From an uncultured Bacilli bacterium (GTDB lineage: Bacteria; Bacillota_I; Bacilli_A; RF39; UBA660): a stretch of DNA of 5,248 bases. A model generated the notes under the pieces. That model ran no database searches. It saw only the letters and a list, made by a program, of their open reading frames with translations, and had not been told where the DNA came from. The position numbers and the translations under genes are program-made. Of the stretch, positions 1 through 5,149 are shown one piece after another. Location: contig CAPHZB010000079.1 in assembly GCA_948629335.1 (NCBI GenBank), forward strand, positions 1-5,248, in the 5' to 3' direction. Position 1 is the first letter of the stretch. Every line of letters starts with the position of its first letter.

Positions 1-48
1 GTGTATAGTGGACTTTCACCACCTAGTTATATGCCATGCCTGGCACAC
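1..48 (-). mobile_element. 5' end of a group II intron (class C-like), truncated by the window edge
   Basis: Read on the minus strand from 48 down to 1, the sequence opens with GTGTGCCAGGCATGG, the GUGYG-type 5' end of bacterial group II introns. The UGCC/GGCA arms can form the first small hairpin. Further in, GUGG-UGAAAGU-CCAC forms the next expected stem-loop. The pattern closely parallels the 5' end of the Oceanobacillus iheyensis class IIC intron as I remember it (GUGUGCCCGGCAUGG, then GGG-UGAGAGU-CCC). Only part of domain I is visible. The rest of the ribozyme and any reverse transcriptase/maturase ORF would lie left of the window. The intron points the same way as pyk and starts directly after its terminator T-tract, the preferred site of class C introns. 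Whether it is complete or active cannot be seen. Confidence 0.82.
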
Positions 49-81
49 AAAAAAGCTATCAATGTTTTTCATTCATAGCTT
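49..81 (-). terminator. Intrinsic terminator of pyk, occupied by the group II intron
   Basis: On the minus strand, AAGCTAT-G-AATG pairs with CATT-G-ATAGCTT around an AAAAA loop: 11 base pairs interrupted by one G-G mismatch. Six T residues (54-49) follow, and the intron begins at the next base. The stem starts 18 nt after the pyk stop codon, so this is the pyk terminator. It also has the hairpin-plus-T-tract form recognised by class C group II introns. Confidence 0.85.
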
Positions 82-99
82 AATGAAAATAATTTTATT

Positions 100-1524
100 T
101 TAAATTTCTTCAATTTTTAAGAAGTTCGTATGTTCATTAGCAGGATAGCTACCAATAACGGCAACTAAGTCCTTTGACTCTAAATCCAAAAGTTCCTTTG
201 ATGCATTTACACCACTATTCACAATCTCATCCGTTGTGCTAAGAGAATTAACTACCTTTGTATATATTCCCCATTTAAGCGCTAGTAAGCGAGCAACCTT
301 TTCATCCATTACTGTTGCTACAATTAAAGTATTTGGTCGTAATGAAGCAATATCGATTGCCGTTTTTCCACTTCTTGTTGATGCAACAATAGCTTTTAAA
401 GGTAAATCCTTTGATGCTTCTACAGCACATTTGGCAATTGTATTATGAATATCTGTACCAAGTAATTTATACTCTTTTGAATGATAAGTAGCAATCTTTT
501 CTGCATTAACAGCAATTTCAGTCATCATTTGAATTGTTTCTACAGGATATTCGCCAATCGTTGTTTCTTCACTCGTCATAATGGCATCACAACCCTTCAA
601 TACAGCATTAGATACATCCGTAACTTCTGCATTGGTTGGACGAATATTATGTTTCATAGAAGTCATCATCTGTGTAGCCATAATCACACCTTTTCCTTGC
701 GCATGACATTCATCAATCATCTGTTGTTGGTATAATGGCAAGTTTTGAACACCTGTTTCAATCCCTAAATCTCCACGAGCAATCATAATATAATCAGATT
801 CCTCTACAATCTCTTTCAAATGATCCATTGCATATTGTGTTTCAACTTTTGAAATAATAGGCATATTTGGTTTCCCATATTTCCTACATAATTCTCTAAC
901 TTCCCGAATATTATCTACAGTATTTACAAAAGAAATTGCTAAATAATCTCCATCCATACGACATGCATATTCAATATCTTCTCTATCTTTCTCAGATACA
1001 TAAGGTACATCTAAGTGAATACCAGGAATGCAAACACCACGTCTAGATTTAATTGTCCCTGAATTTTGAATTTCACAAGTAACTCCATCGGTTTCTTTTG
1101 AAACAACAATTAATTTATAAAAACCATCATCAAGTAAGATTTCTTGTCCAATTTCCAATTTTCCTACAAGATTTCTATAGTTAAATGAAATTCGAGTTCC
1201 ATCTCCCTCTCCTTGTAAATCTTCTTCTACAATACGAATCTTATTTCCCTTTATAAGTTCGATAGAATCATTAATAAAAGAACAAGTTCTTAAATCAGGC
1301 CCTTTTGTATCATATAAAATAGCAACATTAGCGCCTAATTCTCTTCTAGCACGTTCAACTAAATCTTCCACCACTTTTCTTTCTTCTAAGGTTGCATGTG
1401 AAAAATTAATTCTGGCAACATTCATACCAGCTTCTACTAAACCTTTAAATTTTTCCCAAGTTTGTGTAGCAGGCCCAATACTACAAATAATTTTTGTTTT
1501 CTTCATCATTTTTGTCTTCTTCAT
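100..1524 (-). CDS. pyk: Pyruvate kinase (short, PykF/PykA-length form, divergent)
   Basis: Cytosolic glycolytic enzyme transferring phosphate from phosphoenolpyruvate to ADP, giving pyruvate and ATP. The 474 residues cover the usual core but lack the extra C-terminal PEP-utiliser-like domain of ~585-residue Bacillus-type enzymes. Visible: KIICSIGPA (11-19), ARINFSH with R38, N40, S42, H43 (37-43), DTKGP (72-76), the B domain (~80-175), ISKVE with K226 and E228, ARGDLG with D252 (249-254), ATQM (283-286), RPTNAEVTDV (295-304) and a C-terminal regulatory domain (~345-474). Departures from usual signatures are GPD for GPE (D77), Q267 where VPxxQK has Lys, N298 for Arg in RPTRAE, and TSEET for LSGET (317-321). 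Start 1524 is chosen for AGGAGG at 1534-1529; starts at 1509 and 1506 lack a ribosome binding site. Apparently monocistronic, divergent from the regulator. The family is certain; these substitutions suggest a paralog, perhaps not the main glycolytic copy. Confidence 0.95.
   Translation of the reverse strand: MKKTKMMKKTKIICSIGPATQTWEKFKGLVEAGMNVARINFSHATLEERKVVEDLVERARRELGANVAILYDTKGPDLRTCSFINDSIELIKGNKIRIVEEDLQGEGDGTRISFNYRNLVGKLEIGQEILLDDGFYKLIVVSKETDGVTCEIQNSGTIKSRRGVCIPGIHLDVPYVSEKDREDIEYACRMDGDYLAISFVNTVDNIREVRELCRKYGKPNMPIISKVETQYAMDHLKEIVEESDYIMIARGDLGIETGVQNLPLYQQQMIDECHAQGKGVIMATQMMTSMKHNIRPTNAEVTDVSNAVLKGCDAIMTSEETTIGEYPVETIQMMTEIAVNAEKIATYHSKEYKLLGTDIHNTIAKCAVEASKDLPLKAIVASTRSGKTAIDIASLRPNTLIVATVMDEKVARLLALKWGIYTKVVNSLSTTDEIVNSGVNASKELLDLESKDLVAVIGSYPANEHTNFLKIEEI
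1489..1524 (-). repeat. 18-bp in-frame tandem duplication at the pyk start
   Basis: The first 36 coding bases are two 18-bp units, ATGAAGAAGACAAAAATG (1524-1507) and ATGAAGAAAACAAAAATT (1506-1489), which differ at two positions. They encode MKKTKM followed by MKKTKI. Pyruvate kinases normally begin like the second unit alone, so the first looks like an added copy. It carries the start codon next to the ribosome binding site, and the second unit's ATG is left without one. Confidence 0.85.
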
Positions 1525-1528
1525 AAAA

Positions 1529-1534
1529 CCTCCT
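1529..1534 (-). promoter_or_regulatory. Ribosome binding site of pyk
   Basis: AGGAGG on the minus strand, 4 nt before the ATG at 1524-1522. The match is strong and the spacing slightly short. It is 19 nt from the in-frame ATG at 1509 and 22 nt from that at 1506, so it selects the longer protein. Confidence 0.85.
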
Positions 1535-1554
1535 CATATCTTCTTGACTTATTC

Positions 1555-1583
1555 ATTTTACTATTTTTCTCGTATTTTCGCAA
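1555..1583 (-). promoter_or_regulatory. Probable pyk promoter
   Basis: On the minus strand, TTGCGA (1583-1578, 4 of 6 matches to the -35 consensus) lies 17 bp before TAAAAT (1560-1555, 5 of 6 matches to the -10). The predicted transcript start is near 1548, giving a leader of about 24 nt. The spacer contains the heptamer CGTATTT (plus strand 1571-1577), also found in the palindrome over the regulator's -35. Confidence 0.6.
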
Positions 1584-1600
1584 CATTTTTGTAATCAATG

Positions 1601-1620
1601 TGAAATAATCTGAAATAAGT
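1601..1620. repeat. Tandem 10-bp direct repeat TGAAATAA upstream of pyk
   Basis: TGAAATAA occurs at 1601-1608 and again at 1611-1618, a 10-bp period that places both copies on the same DNA face. The pair lies about 53-72 bp upstream of the predicted pyk transcript start, a position suited to an activator. No known binding motif is recognised, and in AT-rich DNA chance is possible. Confidence 0.4.
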
Positions 1621-1621
1621 C

Positions 1622-1642
1622 CATGATTAATGTATAATCATG
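1622..1642. promoter_or_regulatory. Perfect 8-bp-arm inverted repeat, candidate operator
   Basis: CATGATTA (1622-1629) and TAATCATG (1635-1642) are exact reverse complements around a 5-bp centre, a 21-bp palindrome in total. It lies about midway between the two divergent promoters. Published NrtR-family sites are, as I recall, palindromes of about this length, so the neighbouring regulator is the obvious candidate ligand. A related element, CATTGATTA, occurs on the minus strand at 1600-1592. There is no U-tract, so it is not a terminator. Confidence 0.55.
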
Positions 1643-1662
1643 TCTATATGCGTCGTTTTTAC

Positions 1663-1678
1663 GTATTTGACAAAATAC
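1663..1678. promoter_or_regulatory. Inverted repeat over the regulator's -35, candidate autoregulatory operator
   Basis: GTATTT-GACA-AAATAC is a perfect palindrome with 6-bp arms and a 4-bp centre. Its first arm and centre contain the whole TTGACA -35 box (1667-1672) of the promoter for the NrtR-type gene. Protein bound here would block RNA polymerase, so negative autoregulation is the simplest reading. It lies about 115-130 bp upstream of the predicted pyk transcript start. Confidence 0.55.
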
Positions 1679-1695
1679 ATCTTTTATACTATAAT
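1667..1695 (+). promoter_or_regulatory. Perfect consensus sigma-A promoter of the NrtR-type regulator
   Basis: TTGACA (1667-1672), a 17-bp spacer and TATAAT (1690-1695) match the consensus at all 12 positions with ideal spacing. Transcription should begin near 1702, leaving a leader of only about 18 nt. The promoter excludes the in-frame upstream ATG at 1630 as the start of the gene. A candidate operator overlaps the -35. Confidence 0.9.
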
Positions 1696-1706
1696 AGCAA
1701 CCAGTT

Positions 1707-1714
1707 AAGGGGTG
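1707..1714 (+). promoter_or_regulatory. Ribosome binding site of the NrtR-type regulator
   Basis: AAGGGGTG, close to the AAGGAGGTG anti-16S complement, with 7 nt between GGGG and the ATG at 1720. Together with the promoter it fixes the start at 1720. Confidence 0.85.
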
Positions 1715-1719
1715 ATGAT

Positions 1720-2385
1720 ATGAATAATTATGAAGGACCTTTAATGAAAGCAGAAGTATTAGATAATATATTCCTCTTCGATAAGGGGGACATAAAAATA
1801 CTTCTTCTAAAAAACGAAACAGAGCCATATAAGGGCTATTGGTTCTTACCAAGATGTATTCTTTTAGAAGAAGAAACAATAGAAGAAGCAGCAAAACAAG
1901 CAGCTTATGAATTCACAGGATTAACTACAATTGATTTTTCCGTCAATACCATTTTTAGTGATACTGCAAGAATACCAACAGAGCGTGTTCTTGGCATTTC
2001 AGCAATTGGACTTACAGATAGCGTAACTATATCTTTAAAACAAGAAGGAACAAACCATGAATACTCTTGGTTTTCCGTAGAAAGTCTACCAAAAATGGTA
2101 TATGATCATAGTAAGATTGCAGGTAAAGCTATAGAAGATTTAAAGAATATCTTAAACTCTTTTACTATGATGAGAAGAATTTTTCCAAGTGATTTTACAC
2201 TACCTGAACTTCAAAGAGCATATGAAGAAATATGGCAAGAAACATTTGACCGAAGAAATTTTAGAAAAAAACTACTTACTTTAGATGTTTTAGAAGAAAC
2301 AGGAGATAGTAACATTGGTGAAAGTGGAAGGCCAGCAAAACTATACCGATTTAAAGAAAACTTAGCAAATAAAAAAATGTTTTAA
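1720..2385 (+). CDS. NrtR-type transcriptional regulator: Nudix-like domain plus winged helix
   Basis: A 221-residue cytosolic DNA-binding regulator. Residues ~11-145 form a Nudix-like fold that in this family binds a nucleotide or sugar-derived ligand. In the Nudix box (46-68), GX5EX7REUXEEXGU reads C46, E52, Q60, A61, A62, E64, F65, G67, L68, so most metal-binding and catalytic residues are gone and hydrolase activity is unlikely. Residues ~157-210 are the NrtR-type winged helix: DFTLPELQRAYEEIW (158-172), FDRRNFRKKLLTLDVLEETG (176-195), and the RPAKLYRF wing (204-211). The conserved DHSKI motif (129-133) precedes it. Start 1720 is set by the promoter and ribosome binding site; an upstream in-frame ATG (1630) lies before the promoter. 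Family members regulate NAD, pentose or other sugar metabolism. Here the divergent neighbour is pyk, which may be its target (inference). The ligand is unknown. Confidence 0.9.
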   Translation: MNNYEGPLMKAEVLDNIFLFDKGDIKILLLKNETEPYKGYWFLPRCILLEEETIEEAAKQAAYEFTGLTTIDFSVNTIFSDTARIPTERVLGISAIGLTDSVTISLKQEGTNHEYSWFSVESLPKMVYDHSKIAGKAIEDLKNILNSFTMMRRIFPSDFTLPELQRAYEEIWQETFDRRNFRKKLLTLDVLEETGDSNIGESGRPAKLYRFKENLANKKMF

Positions 2386-2412
2386 AAAGATAGAACTATT
2401 TCTATCTTTTTT
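2384..2412. terminator. Bidirectional terminator between convergent genes
   Basis: The arms AAAAAGATAGAA (2384-2395) and TTCTATCTTTTT (2400-2411) pair perfectly over 12 bp around a CTAT loop. A T-run follows on the plus strand, and a five-T run ends the hairpin on the minus strand. It overlaps the regulator's TAA stop (2383-2385) and lies 8 nt past the end of the ABC transporter gene, so it can serve both. Confidence 0.85.
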
Positions 2413-2419
2413 GTATAAA

Positions 2420-4927
2420 TTATTTATTTAATATTGCATCAATTGGCTTAATTCTCGTAATTCTTTTTATAGAAACGATTGTAATAAATAAAGCAATGCA
2501 TATTGTATAAACAAACATCAAAATTGGTACAAGTGGATGTGTAACAATACCGTTTAAGGTATAATACATCGTTCCAAACAAAGATTGATTTAAAAGGCGA
2601 CATACAAGCATCCATCCAATCATAGATAAAATCCATGATAGAACACCAATTACTAGTGATTCGTAACCAAATATTTTGATTACATCTATATTTCTCGCAC
2701 CCAACGCTCTTAAAATTCCAATTTCCCTCTTACAATAAGAAATAGATATAGCTATAAAGTTAGTAAATAATAAGAAGGTAAATAAGATAAATACTAAACT
2801 AACGATTAAAATATAGATATATAAATAATGATAAATTCCCATAACTTGCGCTAGTGCATTTTGATTATCAACAGAAACTGTATAATTATAAAACGTGCCT
2901 ATTTCTCCTAAATCAGGTGGATTAAATTCTCTATACTTTAATTGTTTTAATGCGTGTTTTAAATTCTTCACTCGGTTATCAAATACCCTTACTGTATATA
3001 TTTTTTTCATAACTGGACTATATTCTTCCACATATTGATAACTAATATAACTATTTTTATCTAAAGATATTCCTACTAATTTTATAACCTCATTTTGTAT
3101 ACTTCCCTTTTCATTATTAGGAATATACATATTTAGTAATAATACTAAATTGGAACTGTTTTCTTTTAAATAAAGCTGAATATATGCATTTAATGCCTCT
3201 TCGTATACAACATTTCCTTTGGTCTTTAAATAATCATTAAATTTAGAATCAAACGTATTATCTATCTTTTTTAAATCATCAATAGATAAAATAAGTTCAT
3301 TCTTATTTAGTGATGTTACAGTTGTAACACCTGCTGTTGTAATACAATGCACCTTTTGATGTAAAGCTTTAATTGTATTTGTTACTATCTCTCCTCCTCG
3401 ACTACCATTCCTACCCTCTATATGTGCTTGGTTTACTATTGCTTCCTTATCATTTCTTAAATGCACATCATCTGTAAAACCATTTACATAGATATTACTT
3501 GCTTTAAACACATAATTTTGGCTGAAATAGGACTCTAATGCATCACTCGTAAAATAGCCATCTTTTTTAGCTTGTTCAAATAAATCATTATCATCATCGA
3601 TAATTCCAACAAGAACAACTTCATTGTCCCCTAATTTAAGTTTTATTTTAGAATTTATAAATTCTTCGTAACTTTTTGGAAAATAGAAATCGCCCTTTGT
3701 TGTCATAATTCCCACCTTCATAGCATAGTCAGCAAAATATTTATGAACCACAATCTCATTTTCTCTTTGAGGCTCCCTTCCAATTAATTTTCCCAAAATT
3801 TTTGAATCTCGAACTTCAACAAAAGAAGATTGCCATATATTTTTATAATAACCATTCTTTTCCTCTAAAGATCCAAATGTAAAATCTAAAACCTCTCCAT
3901 TATCATACAACGTATATATTGGATTAATTGTTGTATTTACGATTTTTTCTATTTTTGAAAGGTCACTTTCCTCAAGTTCGTAATTGCTCTGTGCACCATC
4001 TACATCAAATTTTGTCTTCTGCACATCATAAACATAATTATCATTATCCATCATCGTGTTTACAACAAGCATCGTTTGATCAAAAAGAAGAAAATTCACA
4101 GTAAATCCCATAAAAACTAAAGACATTGCTGTAAGAAATATAGTCATAAATAATTTTAGTGGCTTTGTCTTAATACTTGTCATTGTCATTTTTAAGGTAT
4201 AAGAAAGAGGTAATTTCGACTTTTTTAGAAGAAATGGTTTATTTTCTATAGAAATTGTTGGATTGGAATCGGATATAACATTCCCATCCTCAATTCCAAT
4301 AATTCTATCTCCATATTTTAGAGCAGATTCCATATCATGAGAGACTACAATAACGAGTTGGCTTTTACTAATTTCTTTTAATATGGTAAATATTTGCTCA
4401 CTAGAAGTTCTATCTAAATTTCCTGTTGGCTCATCAGCTAGAATCACTTGTGGTTTTTTTATTAAAGCTCTAGCAATAGCTACTCTCTGTTTCTGCCCAC
4501 CAGATAACTCATTGATTTTTCTATTTCCTAACCCACTAATTCCTAATTGATTTAATATTGCATCTATTTCTCGCCTTTCTATACTTTGATTTTGTAATTT
4601 TGAAGCGAGTTCAATATTTTCATAGACATTGTATGCTTCTAAAATATTAAATTCTTGAAATACAAAACCAATATAAGTATTTCGGTAAGAATCATATTGC
4701 TTTTTACTAAAATTACTGATATTTTTCCCATAGATTAAAATTTCACCACTGGTTAGTTGATCTAATCCACCTAACAAATTAAGGAATGTTGATTTCCCAC
4801 TCCCACTTTTTCCTACAAGAAATACCATTCCTTTTTCACCAATTTTTAAGTTAATATTATTAAGTGCTGTTGTAGTACTTCCTTTTTTAGATGTATAAAT
4901 TTTTTTTACATTTCGAAATTCAATCAT
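2420..4927 (-). CDS. ABC transporter, fused MacB/LolD-type ATPase and FtsX-like permease
   Basis: An 835-residue membrane protein, probably acting as a homodimer. The N-terminal ATPase (1-~225) is intact: Walker A GKSGSGKST (39-47), Q-loop Q91, signature LSGGQKQR (141-148), Walker B VILADE (161-166), D-loop NLD (170-172), H-loop H197. A first membrane segment (~257-283) is followed by a large extracytoplasmic region (~284-695), then three segments (~698-728, 752-778, 797-820). The FtsX-type cytoplasmic motif REIGILRALGARN is at 734-746 and the family-like tail RIKPIDAILNK at 825-835. This is the MacB (type VII) four-helix layout. These proteins couple ATP hydrolysis to work outside the membrane, such as expelling peptides, antibiotics or lipoproteins; the substrate cannot be told here. 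The outer domain (~410 residues) is far larger than MacB's. Start 4927 is supported by AAAGGGG at 4940-4934. Confidence 0.93.
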   Translation of the reverse strand: MIEFRNVKKIYTSKKGSTTTALNNINLKIGEKGMVFLVGKSGSGKSTFLNLLGGLDQLTSGEILIYGKNISNFSKKQYDSYRNTYIGFVFQEFNILEAYNVYENIELASKLQNQSIERREIDAILNQLGISGLGNRKINELSGGQKQRVAIARALIKKPQVILADEPTGNLDRTSSEQIFTILKEISKSQLVIVVSHDMESALKYGDRIIGIEDGNVISDSNPTISIENKPFLLKKSKLPLSYTLKMTMTSIKTKPLKLFMTIFLTAMSLVFMGFTVNFLLFDQTMLVVNTMMDNDNYVYDVQKTKFDVDGAQSNYELEESDLSKIEKIVNTTINPIYTLYDNGEVLDFTFGSLEEKNGYYKNIWQSSFVEVRDSKILGKLIGREPQRENEIVVHKYFADYAMKVGIMTTKGDFYFPKSYEEFINSKIKLKLGDNEVVLVGIIDDDNDLFEQAKKDGYFTSDALESYFSQNYVFKASNIYVNGFTDDVHLRNDKEAIVNQAHIEGRNGSRGGEIVTNTIKALHQKVHCITTAGVTTVTSLNKNELILSIDDLKKIDNTFDSKFNDYLKTKGNVVYEEALNAYIQLYLKENSSNLVLLLNMYIPNNEKGSIQNEVIKLVGISLDKNSYISYQYVEEYSPVMKKIYTVRVFDNRVKNLKHALKQLKYREFNPPDLGEIGTFYNYTVSVDNQNALAQVMGIYHYLYIYILIVSLVFILFTFLLFTNFIAISISYCKREIGILRALGARNIDVIKIFGYESLVIGVLSWILSMIGWMLVCRLLNQSLFGTMYYTLNGIVTHPLVPILMFVYTICIALFITIVSIKRITRIKPIDAILNK

Positions 4928-4979
4928 AATTTTCCCCTTTTTCTCTTAGTTTAAACAGGTTATATGTCGTTTCCTTCAT
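4920..4979 (-). CDS. Possible 19-residue leader ORF overlapping the ABC transporter start
   Basis: In the transporter leader, an ATG at 4979-4977 opens MKETTYNLFKLREKGENYD, ending at TGA 4922-4920, 8 nt inside the transporter gene in another frame. Translating it would carry ribosomes over the transporter's ribosome binding site and start codon. Its own Shine-Dalgarno match is poor: AGGA directly abuts the ATG. It may be chance. No homology is recognised. Confidence 0.2.
   Translation of the reverse strand: MKETTYNLFKLREKGENYD
4934..4940 (-). promoter_or_regulatory. Ribosome binding site of the ABC transporter gene
   Basis: AAAGGGG on the minus strand, 6 nt before the ATG at 4927-4925. The spacing is good and it supports this start codon. 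Confidence 0.7.
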
Positions 4980-4990
4980 TCCTAAGATAA
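4941..4990 (-). other. Possible leader stem in the ABC transporter transcript
   Basis: In the predicted 5' leader, TTATCTTAG (4990-4982) can pair with CTAAGAGAA (4949-4941): 8 of 9 positions pair, enclosing 32 nt. The second arm ends just before the ribosome binding site. It could influence translation, but the stem is AU-rich and long-range, and its stability has not been calculated. Confidence 0.25.
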
Positions 4991-5008
4991 TCTCTTTATA
5001 TTTCTTAA

Positions 5009-5019
5009 ATTATAGCACA
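5009..5019 (-). promoter_or_regulatory. Extended -10 promoter of the ABC transporter gene
   Basis: On the minus strand TGTGCTATAAT matches the Gram-positive TRTGNTATAAT extended -10 at every position. No good -35 is present (best TAGAGC at 17 bp), which extended -10 promoters tolerate. Transcription should start near 5002, giving a leader of about 75 nt. Confidence 0.75.
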
Positions 5020-5100
5020 AAGACGTAAAAAGCTCTACGGAAAATATTTTAAAACCTAAAATACAAATTTTAAAATAAAAATATTGCATTTTTTTGGTAT
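5020..5100. other. A/T-tract-rich region upstream of the transporter promoter
   Basis: A run of short A and T tracts, including the self-complementary AAAATATTTT (5041-5050), lies immediately upstream of the extended -10 promoter. Several tracts are spaced roughly a helical turn apart. It could act as an UP-like element or curved DNA. No coding potential is seen. Confidence 0.35.
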
Positions 5101-5149
5101 CTTTTTATAAGTTCTTAAATGTCGTTATAACCTTTATTTATAGGAGTTT

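Larger units (their letters stand above)
4994..5120. repeat. Imperfect direct repeat flanking the ABC transporter promoter region
   Basis: CTTTATATTTCTTAAAT (4994-5010) recurs as TTTTATAAGTTCTTAAAT (5103-5120). The 9-mer TTCTTAAAT is identical at 5002-5010 and 5112-5120, exactly 110 bp apart. One copy covers the predicted transporter transcript start and the edge of its -10 box. The other lies toward the probable plus-strand gene to the right. A shared regulator site is possible; AT-rich composition makes chance a real alternative. Confidence 0.4.

Noticed and set aside
236..735. Two plus-strand ORFs of 70 and 84 codons inside pyk
   Set aside because: They lie antisense within a strongly supported enzyme gene and show no family resemblance; they are chance open frames.
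1630..1719. 30-codon N-terminal extension of the regulator from the ATG at 1630
   Set aside because: The -35 and -10 boxes of the gene lie inside this stretch and the ribosome binding site at 1707-1714 points to 1720. The extension does not look like a Nudix domain start.
1595..1894. 99-codon minus-strand ORF covering the pyk/regulator intergenic region
   Set aside because: It overlaps the perfect promoter and the first part of the regulator gene on the opposite strand, has a low-complexity hydrophobic start, and has no ribosome binding site evidence. It is a shadow of the regulator's reading frame.
2448..2636. 62-codon minus-strand ORF inside the ABC transporter gene
   Set aside because: It is out of frame within the conserved membrane segments of the transporter, with no ribosome binding site or recognisable product.
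4957..5133. TATAACCT on the minus strand (4964-4957) and the plus strand (5126-5133) as a dispersed inverted repeat
   Set aside because: Only eight bases match exactly, the arms are about 160 bp apart, and the composition is AT-rich, so chance is a sufficient explanation.
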